64,000 bases of DNA from Oscillatoria salina IIICB1 (GCF_020144665.1 NZ_JAAHBQ010000117.1:1-64000); one strand, 5' to 3'; shown: positions 9,533 through 18,017, numbered from the stretch's first letter. Numbers and translations are program-made. The notes: generated from the sequence alone by a model not told the origin.

Positions 9533-10255
9533 ATGTCTTCTGATAGTCCCCTCCAAATCTCTAACTTACTGCTAGCAGCGATGGAAATGCGGATGTTTGT
9601 TTACCACGAAAACCGCATTCCTCAGAATACGGCTGTGGTGGTAGTGAGTAATCATCGCAGCTTTATGGATGCCTCCGTGTTGATGAAAGCATTAGGTCAT
9701 CCGCTTCGCACTGCTTGTCATCACTATATGGGTCAAGTTCCAGTAATGCGGGAATTTGTCCACCTGCTTGGCTGCTTTCCTTTGGAAGAGCGAGAACAAC
9801 GGCAACAAAGTTTTTTCAAGCAAGCAACTGAGTTACTCAAATCTCACGAATGGGTTGCAGTGTTTCCTGAAGGAGCGCAACCAATGATCAAGCTAACTCA
9901 ACCAGAGAAAGTAGGTAAGTTTCATCGTGGCTTTGCTCACTTAGCTTTCCGGACTGATGTATGTAATTTAGCAGTTTTACCAGTGGCGATCGCTTCTTAC
10001 GAAGAAAATGTCACTAAAGCAGTTCCACTGCGTTTCTTACGCCTATTTGACCCCTCAGAACCGCTTTTTGACCAATCTGGTTGGCATCCAATGGTAACTT
10101 ACCAAAGCGTCAATGTTCTTATCGGTCATCCTTATTGGATTACACCCACACAACGCGAACAATATCAAGGTAAACAAGCAAAGCAGGTGATTACTCACTT
10201 GACGAAATATTGTCGTTCCCAAATTACTGAATTACTTGCTGTTGGTTGCAATTGA
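9533..10255 (+). CDS. Lysophospholipid acyltransferase (PlsC-like)
   Basis: This 240-residue protein has the LPLAT block I motif NHX4D as SNHRSFMDAS near residues 40-49 and a block III FPEG in VAVFPEGAQPM. It probably transfers acyl chains to a lysophospholipid or related acceptor at the membrane. The usual N-terminal membrane anchor is weak. The start is ATG 9533 with no strong ribosome site. It is followed, after a repeat block, by an alpha/beta hydrolase whose sequence resembles the N-terminal half of plant phytyl ester synthases; those plant proteins carry an acyltransferase domain too. The exact substrate is unknown. Confidence 0.85.
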   Translation: MSSDSPLQISNLLLAAMEMRMFVYHENRIPQNTAVVVVSNHRSFMDASVLMKALGHPLRTACHHYMGQVPVMREFVHLLGCFPLEEREQRQQSFFKQATELLKSHEWVAVFPEGAQPMIKLTQPEKVGKFHRGFAHLAFRTDVCNLAVLPVAIASYEENVTKAVPLRFLRLFDPSEPLFDQSGWHPMVTYQSVNVLIGHPYWITPTQREQYQGKQAKQVITHLTKYCRSQITELLAVGCN

Positions 10256-10258
10256 TCG

Positions 10259-10472
10259 GTTACCAGTTACCAGTTACCAGTTATCAGTTATCAGTTACCA
10301 GTTACCAGTTACCAGTTACCAGTTACCAGTTAACAGTTAACAGTTAACAGTTTCCCAGTCCCCAATCCCCAATCACCAGTCCCCAATCACCAGTCCCCAA
10401 TCACCAGTCCCCAATCACCAGTCCCCAGTCCCCAATCACCAGTCCCCAATCACCAGTCCCCAATCACCAATC
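10259..10472. repeat. Heptamer repeat block between the acyltransferase and hydrolase genes
   Basis: The block begins right after the acyltransferase stop with CAGTTAC, CAGTTAT and CAGTTAA units, then switches to CCCAGTCCCCAAT and long CACCAGTCCCCAAT alternation, always with a 7-base period. It has no G-rich half, unlike the blocks between converging genes. The 3' end lies about 28 bases before the hydrolase start. Confidence 0.9.
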
Positions 10473-10500
10473 CCTGATAGTTGAATTTTCACTGATAAAA

Positions 10501-11322
10501 ATGCCTAAACTTAAGAGTTATCCTTGTTTTCTCACGCCGAAAAATCTTAATCCCCACTATCCACTGTTCGTATTTTTGCCGGGAATGGATGGTACGGGTG
10601 AATTATTGCGGTGTCAAACTGAAAGTTTACAGGAATCTTTCGATATTCGCTGTTTGGCGATACCTTCAGACGATTTGACTGACTGGGATACTCTTTCGGC
10701 TCAAGTGGTAGAACTAATTAAAAAAGAAATTGGTAAAGAGTCACAACGTTCAGTTTATCTGTGTGGTGAGTCCTTTGGAGGCTGTCTAGCTCTAAAAGTA
10801 GCGGTTCGAGAACCAAAATTATTCGATCGCATTATTCTCGTTAATCCTGCGTCTTCTTTCAGTCAACGCCCCTGGTTGCGTTGGGGGGCGCAATATCTAC
10901 GTTTAATACCGGAATGCTTTTACCGCTTTTCGGCTTTGGCAATTTTACCTTTTTTTGTAACTTTGGCACGAACTGCATCTCGCGAGCGCCGAGAATTGTT
11001 AGAAGCAATGCGTTCTGTACCACCTCATACGGTACAATGGCGCATCTCTTTACTTAAAGATTTCCGCGTGGATGAAAATCATTTGCGGCGTTTGACTCAA
11101 CCTGTGTTGTTAATTGCTGGTGGTGCCGATCGGGTTTTACCTTCGATCGCTGAGGCTAAACGGTTAGCTAGTAAACTTCCTGATGCAAGAATTTTTGTTC
11201 TCAAATATAGCGGTCATGCTTGCTTGCTGGAAACAGAAACTCAACTTTATCAAATTCTCAAAGCTGAGAATTTTTTGGCAGCAGATGTTCCTCAACCTGC
11301 TACTATATCTAACTCTAATTAG
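10501..11322 (+). CDS. Alpha/beta hydrolase resembling the N-terminal domain of phytyl ester synthase
   Basis: The 273-residue protein is a complete alpha/beta hydrolase: an oxyanion LPGMDGTGELL near residue 30, the nucleophile elbow GESFGGCLAL near residue 95, a late acid region LIAGGADRVLPS and a catalytic His in YSGHACLLE. The LPGMDGTG, DIRCLAIPSDD and NPASSF segments resemble plant PES1/PES2 hydrolase domains, which handle fatty acids and phytol during chlorophyll breakdown. That assignment rests on memory of the family. The start is ATG 10501. Its neighbour upstream is an acyltransferase; together they would make up the two PES domains. Confidence 0.8.
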   Translation: MPKLKSYPCFLTPKNLNPHYPLFVFLPGMDGTGELLRCQTESLQESFDIRCLAIPSDDLTDWDTLSAQVVELIKKEIGKESQRSVYLCGESFGGCLALKVAVREPKLFDRIILVNPASSFSQRPWLRWGAQYLRLIPECFYRFSALAILPFFVTLARTASRERRELLEAMRSVPPHTVQWRISLLKDFRVDENHLRRLTQPVLLIAGGADRVLPSIAEAKRLASKLPDARIFVLKYSGHACLLETETQLYQILKAENFLAADVPQPATISNSN

Positions 11323-11504
11323 ACTTTATTTTGGCTTTTTTGGACAAAGTAACCAGAGTTTTGTCAAGGGTTAAGGTTTAAATATAAAAAAGTTACTTGA
11401 AAACCACTTAAACCATTAAATTAGATTATGTTACAAATCTTTATCGAGATCGTAATGTATCGTATACTACGCCAATAGAGCGTAAGTAAGGAGCAAAAAC
11501 AACG

Positions 11505-12404
11505 ATGTCAGAGGCTCAAGTGCCAATGACAGTTCCCAAAGATTTTCTTAAACCGCCCGGTGGTTGGAATCCAACGGTGGTAATGTTTTTGGTAGCTTTG
11601 ATGCTAATAGTATTGTCCATCTGCGGTTACTACCTTTGGAACTGGCAAAGTTGGTGCTGCTTTTGGCTGAATGTCTTGGCTTTACATTTATCAGGTTCGG
11701 TAATTCACGATGCTTCTCATAATGCTGCCCACCGCAACCGAATTATTAATGCTCTTTTAGGGCATGGTAGTGCGTTAATTTTGGGATTTGCTTTTCCGGT
11801 ATTTACGCGGGTTCACTTACAACATCATGCCCACGTTAACGATCCGGAAAACGATCCGGATCATTTTGTTTCCACTGGTGGTCCTTTGTGGCTGATTGCC
11901 CCTCGTTTTTTTTATCACGAAGTATTTTTCTTTAAGAGGGCTTTGTGGCGGAAATATGAGTTACTGGAATGGTTTTTAAGCCGATTGTTTTTAGCTGGTA
12001 TTGTTTATTTGTCTTTGCAGTTCGGCTTTTTTGATTATGTGGTTAACTATTGGTTTGTGCCAGCTTTGGTGGTGGGATTGACTCTGGGTTTATTTTTTGA
12101 TTATTTACCACACCGCCCTTTTCAAGAGCGCGATCGCTGGAAAAATGCGAGAGTTTATGCTTCTGCGATCCTCAATCTACTCATCCTGGGACAAAATTAT
12201 CATTTAATTCACCATCTTTGGCCTTCAATTCCTTGGTATAAGTATCAATCGGCTTACCGCGCGACTAAACCTTTATTAGATAGCAAGGGCTGTCATCAAT
12301 CTCTAGGATTGCTCAAATTTAAGGATTTTTGTGGTTTTGTCTACGATATTTTTCTAGGAATTCGCTTCCATCGGAAAAAATCTAAACAGGCGATCGGGGA
12401 TTAG
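11505..12404 (+). CDS. crtR: Beta-carotene hydroxylase CrtR
   Basis: CrtR is a membrane di-iron hydroxylase that converts beta-carotene to zeaxanthin in cyanobacterial carotenoid synthesis. The 299 residues match the family in length and sequence, including FLKPPGGWNPTVVMF near the N-terminus and NYWFVPALVVGLTLGLFFDY. The three desaturase histidine boxes are HDASHNAAH, HLQHHAH and HLIHHLWPS. About four hydrophobic segments are present. The start is ATG 11505 with AAGGAG 12 bases upstream. The last codons and stop (GGGGATTAG) are formed by the first unit of a heptamer repeat block. Confidence 0.95.
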   Translation: MSEAQVPMTVPKDFLKPPGGWNPTVVMFLVALMLIVLSICGYYLWNWQSWCCFWLNVLALHLSGSVIHDASHNAAHRNRIINALLGHGSALILGFAFPVFTRVHLQHHAHVNDPENDPDHFVSTGGPLWLIAPRFFYHEVFFFKRALWRKYELLEWFLSRLFLAGIVYLSLQFGFFDYVVNYWFVPALVVGLTLGLFFDYLPHRPFQERDRWKNARVYASAILNLLILGQNYHLIHHLWPSIPWYKYQSAYRATKPLLDSKGCHQSLGLLKFKDFCGFVYDIFLGIRFHRKKSKQAIGD

Positions 12405-12560
12405 GGATTGGGGACTGGGTTCAGTGAACAGTGAACAGTTAGGAGTTATCAGTTATCAGTTCATACTCTAATTCCCCCTTGTCCCCCCTTCTTCCTTGTC
12501 TTCCCCTTCTTCCTTGTCCCCCCTCTTCCCCTTCTTCCTTGTTTTCTCAAGAGGGGCAAC
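12396..12560. repeat. Heptamer and CTTCC-rich repeat block between crtR and aroH
   Basis: GGGGATTAGGGATTGGGG units overlap the crtR stop. TTCAGTGAACAGTGAACAG, CAGTTAT units and then a pyrimidine run of CTTCCTTGTCTTCCCC and TTGTCCCCCCTTC units follow. The G-rich to C-rich order between converging genes is the same as at 5260-5424. Confidence 0.85.
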
Positions 12561-12579
12561 CACGGGGGGATTGCCCCTA

Positions 12580-12981
12580 CTAACTGATTTGAGACAGACT
12601 CCAATCAGGACGGAGATTTTTAGCTTTGCGTAAGTAGGGATGATTTAGCTTGAGTTTCGGGGTTGGGGTATTAACGTGGAGCATAATTCTAATACAACGC
12701 TCTAAGCTACCCTCAACGTGCATTTGCTGAACATCGAGTAAAGCAACATTATCCCAACGAGGACGTTCCCTGGCGATCGCGGCAGGAAAAATCGCATCTA
12801 GATCGCGGGTAGTGGTAAAAACTGCACTAATAATATCTTCCGGATCGAGTTGATTGCGTAACTCCACTTCTTCGAGTAGCTCGCTAACTGCTTCTCGAAT
12901 GGCTTCGATTGTGTTTTCTTCAGCAGTCGTCGCCCCACGAATCGCCTGCACTTTCCACTCCACTGCTTGCATCCTCCGCAA
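12580..12981 (-). CDS. aroH: Chorismate mutase, AroH type
   Basis: AroH rearranges chorismate to prephenate in phenylalanine and tyrosine synthesis. The small trimeric fold is recognised from VQAIRGATTAEENT, the helix IREAVSELLEEV, AVFTTTRDLDAIFPA and the catalytic-region Arg in ECIRIML-like sequence (LERCIRIMLHV). The likely start is TTG 12981, because AGGAGGAG lies 5 bases before it. ATG 12972 has only a directly abutting GGAGG, and GTG 13011 would overlap sppA without a ribosome site. The TTG start gives 133 residues, close to the usual 120-130. The ribosome site overlaps the sppA stop codon, so the two are translationally linked. Confidence 0.9.
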   Translation of the reverse strand: MRRMQAVEWKVQAIRGATTAEENTIEAIREAVSELLEEVELRNQLDPEDIISAVFTTTRDLDAIFPAAIARERPRWDNVALLDVQQMHVEGSLERCIRIMLHVNTPTPKLKLNHPYLRKAKNLRPDWSLSQIS

Positions 12982-12992
12982 AGATTCTCCTC

Positions 12993-13814
12993 CTAGGGTC
13001 GATAAAGCCACAATGGTTGACCACTTGTAGCCAGTTCAAATTCTAACCAATCTCTTGCTGCTTCTATCCCCGATTTTTTTGGGCTTTGACCCGAGATTAA
13101 GCGCATCAGGGGATTCTTTTTCTCTTCAATAGTTTCGCATTTACTTTTTTCTGGGTCTAGTCCTGCTAGTTCTGCTGCCCAACAACGAGCATCTTCTTCT
13201 GTTCCTAAACGATCGACAACTCCTAATTCTAGAGCTTGTTCGCCTGTAAAAATTCTCCCGTCGGCAAAACTTCTGACTGTTTCTACAGCTAAATTACGTC
13301 CTTCAGCGACAGTTTGGACGAATTGTTGATAACTTGTATCAATCAGTTGTTGGAGAATGTTCATTTCTTCTGGGGTGGGATCGCGATCGAAGGCGAGAAT
13401 GTCTTTGTAAGGACCGGATTTGATTACTTTGAAGGAAACGCCGATTTTATCTAAGAGACGTTCAAGATTATTTCCTCGCAAAATTACGCCGATGCTGCCA
13501 GTAATTGTACCGGGATTGGCGACGATGTGTTCTGCCCCCATACCGATGTAAACTCCTCCAGAGGCGGAGATGTTGCCGAAACTAGCGACTATTTTGATTT
13601 TTTCTCGCAGACGCTTGAGGGCGTAGTAAATTTCTTGCGAGTCTCCGACTGTACCACCAGGAGAGTCAATTCTTAACAGTAGAGCGGGATATTTCCTCTC
13701 TTCGACGACTTTTAGAGCTTTGAGGACTCGTTTACGGGTTTCGGAGGCGATCGCTCCTGTGATTTCTATCCGAGCTATTTGCTTGGCTTTTTTTGTTTTA
13801 AAGGGCCAGACCAT
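12993..13814 (-). CDS. sppA: Signal peptide peptidase SppA (short form)
   Basis: SppA degrades leftover signal peptides in the membrane with a Ser-Lys dyad. In this 273-residue short form Ser85 lies in NISASGGVYIGM and Lys137 in KSGPYKDILAF. The LRIDSPGGTV motif is near residue 48 and GTITGSIGVI near residue 102. There is no clear N-terminal membrane anchor, so this may be a soluble or peripheral cyanobacterial form. The start is ATG 13814. It runs into aroH, whose ribosome site overlaps this stop codon. Confidence 0.93.
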   Translation of the reverse strand: MVWPFKTKKAKQIARIEITGAIASETRKRVLKALKVVEERKYPALLLRIDSPGGTVGDSQEIYYALKRLREKIKIVASFGNISASGGVYIGMGAEHIVANPGTITGSIGVILRGNNLERLLDKIGVSFKVIKSGPYKDILAFDRDPTPEEMNILQQLIDTSYQQFVQTVAEGRNLAVETVRSFADGRIFTGEQALELGVVDRLGTEEDARCWAAELAGLDPEKSKCETIEEKKNPLMRLISGQSPKKSGIEAARDWLEFELATSGQPLWLYRP

Positions 13815-14115
13815 TTGGTTTTTAACAGACTAAGTTATTTCGCTATGAGTTAGCTTATCCTTGTAAACGACCTCACCCCTTTAGGGCAAGGCTTCTCGGA
13901 GCTTTTTCGGTGATTGTGCTTATTCTTAATATACTTTGCCTGGTTGGGGATTGGGTTTTTCAGTGACCAGCGAGCGGCGAATAGTGAACCCAGTCCCCAA
14001 TCCTCAAGCGATCGCCAGATCTGTTTACAAAAATACACAATTGATTAAAATTAAGTTAAGTAAAGAAAACAGCAACAAGATTTACTTAACTAGATTTTAG
14101 ATACACATAATCTTG
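13815..14115. other. Intergenic region with a short heptamer remnant
   Basis: About 300 bases between divergent sppA and the EamA transporter. Positions 13945-14004 hold a degraded copy of the GGGGATTGGG, CAGTGACCAG, CAGTCCCCAATCC pattern. An AT-rich stretch with repeated TTAACTTAAG-like segments at 14050-14100 may hold the transporter promoter. No gene was recognised. Confidence 0.5.
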
Positions 14116-15183
14116 ATGGAATCAAATATAACAAAATTTAAAAAGTATCTGTATCCGTTGATACTAATTACGCCTTTTTTCCTTTGGGGAACGGCAATGG
14201 TAGCGATGAAAGGAGTGATTCCGAACACGACACCCTTATTTATGGCAGGAATACGCTTGCTGCCAGCCGGATTGTTAGTATTAGCTGTGGGAATGATTCT
14301 CGGTCGTCCTCAGCCTCAAGGCTGGAAAGCATGGTTGTGGATTAGTTTATTTGCCTTGGTAGACGGGGTAATGTTCCAAGGATTTCTCGCTGAGGGTTTA
14401 GTGAGAACCGGGGCTGGTTTAGGTTCGGTGATGATTGACTCCCAACCGATCGCGATCGCTATTCTCTCCAGTTGGCTATTTGGCGAAATTATCGGAATCT
14501 GGGGCGGAATCGGTTTACTGACAGGAGTTTTGGGAATTAGTTTAATTGGTTTCCCCGATCGCTGGATCGTTAATCTGCTTCAAGGTGACTTTCTCAACAT
14601 CTCTTTTAACTGGGAAGCCTTGTTTAGTAACGGCGAGTGGTTAATGCTGCTAGCATCGCTGTCAATGGCAGTGGGAACAATTATGATTCGGTTTGTGACT
14701 CGTTATGCCGATCCCGTGACAGCCACAGGCTGGCACATGATCGTTGGGGGGTTGCCTTTATTCATATTTTCTGGTATAGGAGAATCAAACCAATGGGCAA
14801 ATCTGGATTTGAATGGTTGGTTAGGACTGACTTACGCCACAGTATTTGGTAGCGCGATCGCCTATGGCTTATTTTTCTACATTGCTTCGTCAGGTAATCT
14901 CACTAGCTTTACTTCTCTAACCTTCCTCACACCAGTTTTTGCGCTAATTTTCGGCAATTTATTTTTAGCAGAAGTCCTCAGTGAAATTCAATGGGTCGGA
15001 GTATGCCTAACTCTGGTAAGTATACTTTTGATTAATCAGCGCGAAAGAATCGGACAATGGTGGCACAAGGAAGTTAGGGAAGAAAACGCCGAAACCAGTA
15101 ACAGCCAAAAAACCGATCGCTCGGCGATCGCCAAACAAGTATCTCTGAAAATTACCGACTCCACCAGCAGAAGTATCAGTTAA
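14116..15183 (+). CDS. EamA-family (DMT) membrane transporter
   Basis: This 355-residue protein has two EamA repeats of about five membrane helices each. The first spans residues about 12-155 and begins with PFFLWGTAMVAMKGVIP. The second spans about 175-310 and ends with FLAEVLSEIQWVGVCLTLVSILLI. Such proteins export amino acids or other metabolites; the substrate is not predictable. ATG 14116 is the start, since the TTG just before it adds nothing. A polar C-terminal tail of about 40 residues (SQKTDRSAIAKQVS) is cytoplasmic. An out-of-frame coding remnant follows directly. Confidence 0.88.
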   Translation: MESNITKFKKYLYPLILITPFFLWGTAMVAMKGVIPNTTPLFMAGIRLLPAGLLVLAVGMILGRPQPQGWKAWLWISLFALVDGVMFQGFLAEGLVRTGAGLGSVMIDSQPIAIAILSSWLFGEIIGIWGGIGLLTGVLGISLIGFPDRWIVNLLQGDFLNISFNWEALFSNGEWLMLLASLSMAVGTIMIRFVTRYADPVTATGWHMIVGGLPLFIFSGIGESNQWANLDLNGWLGLTYATVFGSAIAYGLFFYIASSGNLTSFTSLTFLTPVFALIFGNLFLAEVLSEIQWVGVCLTLVSILLINQRERIGQWWHKEVREENAETSNSQKTDRSAIAKQVSLKITDSTSRSIS

Positions 15184-15384
15184 GGAAACTTACGTTTCGA
15201 TCGCAATAGTCGCTAAGCTAGAAACAGTGAAAAAAAATCAGGGCTTGCATCTGCCTTTGATGCCGTTACGATTTATAACAAGAGTGGGTTAGTCGGAAAA
15301 AAGGCTCAACTCAGCCGAGAAAAAATTACCGATCTAACCAAAACTTTGCGTCACACTGGCTGCCAAGTTATCAGCCCTGAATAA
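15184..15384 (+). pseudogene. Possible frameshifted small gene or remnant
   Basis: One frame reads KETYVSIAIVAKLETVKK and stops being protein-like at an eight-A run at 15229-15236. The next frame then reads SGLASAFDAVTIYNKSGLVG and continues to a TAA at 15382-15384, ending TGCQVISPE. Adding one A at the run would join the two halves into one smooth protein of about 70 residues. I do not recognise the family, and no good start codon is visible. It may be a decayed gene, a sequencing slip in the homopolymer, or chance. Confidence 0.3.
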
Positions 15385-15388
15385 GTTT

Positions 15389-16609
15389 ATGATGCGCGAT
15401 CGCTTACCTCTGTTTCTAGCTGCCTGCTTTACTTGTCTAACTGTCACAGAAAATTTATCTACTCGGTTAGCATTTTCTCTCTCGTACCCAGGAGATTACG
15501 AAATTGCTCAGTTAGAAGACAACGCTACTACTCCTAAGCCTACCCTGATTCCCGGCAGTCAGGGTGCAGAAGTCGAACAACTGCAAACTAAACTCAAACA
15601 GTTAGGTTACTTCGAGGGCGAAATTGATGGTGTATACAACGAAAGTACCAGGTTAGCTGTAGAAGAATTTCAACGAAGCCAAGCTTTAGCTGCTGATGGT
15701 ATTGTCGGCTCAGGTACTTGGCAAAAGTTAGACGCAGTTGAAGTAAAATCAACTCCTACCCCAGCAGAATCAGATACTTCTCCCGTTGAAGAAGAAAAAC
15801 CTTTATTTAGCAAACGAACCTTATTTTTATTCGGCGTATTTTTTGCGATCGTCGCTAGCTTAGGAGTAGGTATAGTATTTTTACTGGGAATGTTCAAGGG
15901 TAAGAAGAAAGCAAGGCGAAATCTTAGATCCGTTTTACCCGAAGATAATTTAACTGACGAGTTTACTGACGATCCCGAATTAACCAACCAATTAGAGGAA
16001 GAACAAGTAACTAATGAAGATCGCTTAGATTTAGACAAAAATTACCACAATGGCGCTAATTTAGCAGTTTCTACTTCCGAAGATGGTAAAAGCGAGTCAA
16101 ATAATCTTGAAAACTCTCTTCCGGAAATCCGCAAAACTTCTCGTCTCGCCAAAATTGATATTATTGACGAGTTGATTAAAGACTTGCGTCAACCAGATCC
16201 TAACAAGCGACGTAAAGCAATTTGGGAATTAGCCCAACGTGCCGATTCTCGCGCAATGCAGCCTTTAGTTGAGTTAATGATTGACTGTGATTCCCAAGAA
16301 CGTAGTTTAATTTTGGAAGCGATCGCCCAAATTAGCAACCGTACTCTCAAACCCCTGAATCGGGCTTTAGCTATTTCCCTGCAAGACGATAACCCAGAAG
16401 TACGGAAAAACGCGATTCGCGATTTAACCAGAGTTTACGAGTTAATTTCTCAAGTTAGTCGTATGTTGTGCAATGCTGCTGACGATCCCGATCCAGAAGT
16501 TCAAGAAACGGCAGAATGGGCGCTTTCTCGGCTGAATCAGCTTCAAATGCCTGCTTCTGATTCTAATTTAGATCGCTTGTCAATGGGACAAAATCCGCCT
16601 AATAATTAG
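15389..16609 (+). CDS. Membrane protein with peptidoglycan-binding domain and HEAT repeats
   Basis: The order of parts is a signal-like hydrophobic N-terminus (LPLFLAACFTCLTV), a PG_binding_1 domain at about residues 55-115 (EVEQLQTKLKQLGYFEGEIDG), one membrane helix at about 145-170, a charged linker, and a HEAT-like helical domain at about 260-390 (DPNKRRKAIWELAQ, DNPEVRKNAIRDL, DPEVQETAEWALS). The layout suggests a protein that touches the cell wall outside and offers a protein-binding scaffold inside, though topology is inferred. The start is ATG 15389; a second ATG follows at once. The stop codon is part of the GGGATTA repeat block. Confidence 0.8.
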   Translation: MMRDRLPLFLAACFTCLTVTENLSTRLAFSLSYPGDYEIAQLEDNATTPKPTLIPGSQGAEVEQLQTKLKQLGYFEGEIDGVYNESTRLAVEEFQRSQALAADGIVGSGTWQKLDAVEVKSTPTPAESDTSPVEEEKPLFSKRTLFLFGVFFAIVASLGVGIVFLLGMFKGKKKARRNLRSVLPEDNLTDEFTDDPELTNQLEEEQVTNEDRLDLDKNYHNGANLAVSTSEDGKSESNNLENSLPEIRKTSRLAKIDIIDELIKDLRQPDPNKRRKAIWELAQRADSRAMQPLVELMIDCDSQERSLILEAIAQISNRTLKPLNRALAISLQDDNPEVRKNAIRDLTRVYELISQVSRMLCNAADDPDPEVQETAEWALSRLNQLQMPASDSNLDRLSMGQNPPNN

Positions 16610-16868
16610 GGATTAGGGATTAGGGATTAGGGATTAGGGATTGGGGATTGGGGATTGGGGATTAGGGATTAGGGATTAGGGATTAGGGATTAGGGATTAG
16701 GGAGACAAGGAGTATAAACTGATAACTGATAACTGATAACTGTTCACTGAACCCAGTCACCAGTCCCCAGTCACCAGTCACCAGTCCCCAGTCCCCAGTC
16801 CCCAGTCCCCAGTCCCCAGTCACCAGTCCCCAGTCCCCAGTCACCAGTCCCCAGTCCCCAGTCACCAA
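16605..16868. repeat. Long heptamer repeat block (GGGATTA then CCCCAGT)
   Basis: About 13 GGGATTA/GGGATTG units are followed by GGGAGACAAGGAG, three CTGATAA units, TTCACTGAACCC and then about 15 CCCCAGT/CACCAGT units. The first repeat supplies the TAG stop of the upstream gene. The two halves are near-complementary. It separates two genes of the same direction, so here it is not between converging genes. Confidence 0.92.
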
Positions 16869-16885
16869 TTCCCAAATACTAACTA

Positions 16886-17944
16886 ATGAAACTACTATTT
16901 TTATCAACACCTGTAGGTTGTCTCGGTTCGGGACAAGGTGGTGGTGTAGAATTAACACTGCAAAATGTTGCTCAAGAAATGCGAAAACGCGGACATGAAG
17001 TGCAAGTGGTTGCGCCTGTGGGTTCAGTTTTGGGCGATATTAGGATTGTGGGAATTGCCGGAAATTTGCAAGTTCCAGCGCAAAGTCAAGGACGAGATCT
17101 TCCGATTTGTTTGCCGGATAATTCAGTATTGGCGAATATGTGCGAGTATGTTCGCCAGGAACAGACAAATTACGATTTAATTGTTAATTTTGCTTACGAT
17201 TGGTTGCCCTTTTACCTAACACCATTTTTTCGCTGTCCGATCGCTCATTTTATCAGTATGGGTTCAATGAGTGTGGCGCTGGATCGAATTATGACAGATG
17301 TGGCGCAGAAATTTCCCGAGGCGATCGCGGTTTATACTCTCTCTCAAGCGGCTACTTTTCCTTTTGCTGAGTCTTGTCATATTTTAGGCAGTGGCATCGA
17401 TTTGGATTTGTATCAATTTTGTCCCCAACCAGGAGAATCTTTGGCTTGGTTGGGTAGAATTGCACCAGAGAAAGCCCTTGAAGATGCGGTTGCAGCCGCG
17501 AAAATTACTGGAATTCCGCTACGGATTTTTGGCAAAATGCAGGATCGAGATTACTGGCAGCAAATTTGTCAAGATTATCCTGATGCACCTGTAGAATATG
17601 GCGGATTTTTGTCTACTGTAGAGTTACAACGGGAATTAGGTCAATGTCGGGCGATGTTGATGACTCCTCGTTGGGTAGAAGCTTTTGGTAATGTCGTCAT
17701 TGAAGCTTTTGCTTGCGGAGTTCCGGTTATTGCCTATCGTCTCGGTGGACCTGCCGAAATCGTTCGCGATGGCAAAACAGGCTTTTTGGTTGAACCGGGC
17801 AGCGTCACGGGGCTAGTAGAGGCAATTCAGCGTATAAATGAAATCGATCGCTATGCTTGTCGTCAGCAAGCTGAGGCAGAATATTCTTTAGCCGCGTTAG
17901 GCGATCGCTTTGAAATCTGGTTTAATCAAGTTAGGCAAAGTTAG
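16886..17944 (+). CDS. Glycosyltransferase family 4 (GT-B fold)
   Basis: The 352 residues form a GT-B enzyme: an N-terminal domain with the GSGQGGGVELTLQ loop near residue 15 that faces the acceptor, and a C-terminal nucleotide-sugar domain with WLGRIAPEKALEDAV and the GT4 E-x7-E region in EAFGNVVIEAFACGVPVIAY near residue 270. It should transfer a sugar in glycolipid or polysaccharide synthesis; donor and acceptor are unknown. ATG 16886 begins directly at the fold. It stands alone beyond the repeat block. Confidence 0.9.
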   Translation: MKLLFLSTPVGCLGSGQGGGVELTLQNVAQEMRKRGHEVQVVAPVGSVLGDIRIVGIAGNLQVPAQSQGRDLPICLPDNSVLANMCEYVRQEQTNYDLIVNFAYDWLPFYLTPFFRCPIAHFISMGSMSVALDRIMTDVAQKFPEAIAVYTLSQAATFPFAESCHILGSGIDLDLYQFCPQPGESLAWLGRIAPEKALEDAVAAAKITGIPLRIFGKMQDRDYWQQICQDYPDAPVEYGGFLSTVELQRELGQCRAMLMTPRWVEAFGNVVIEAFACGVPVIAYRLGGPAEIVRDGKTGFLVEPGSVTGLVEAIQRINEIDRYACRQQAEAEYSLAALGDRFEIWFNQVRQS

Positions 17945-18017
17945 CCCACAGAATGATAATCTGGGGCTATCTAGATTTAATTTATCTCAGGAAGTGAGAT
18001 ATGCTGAATTGAAAGAT

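Noticed and set aside
3751-16868. Heptamer blocks as CRISPR arrays
   Set aside because: The repeats are 7 bases long and tandem, with no unique spacers and no cas genes nearby.
16683-16958. Leftward open frame with [14 protein letters not shown] repeats
   Set aside because: It is the heptamer repeat block read in one frame; it has no independent coding support and overlaps the start of the glycosyltransferase gene.
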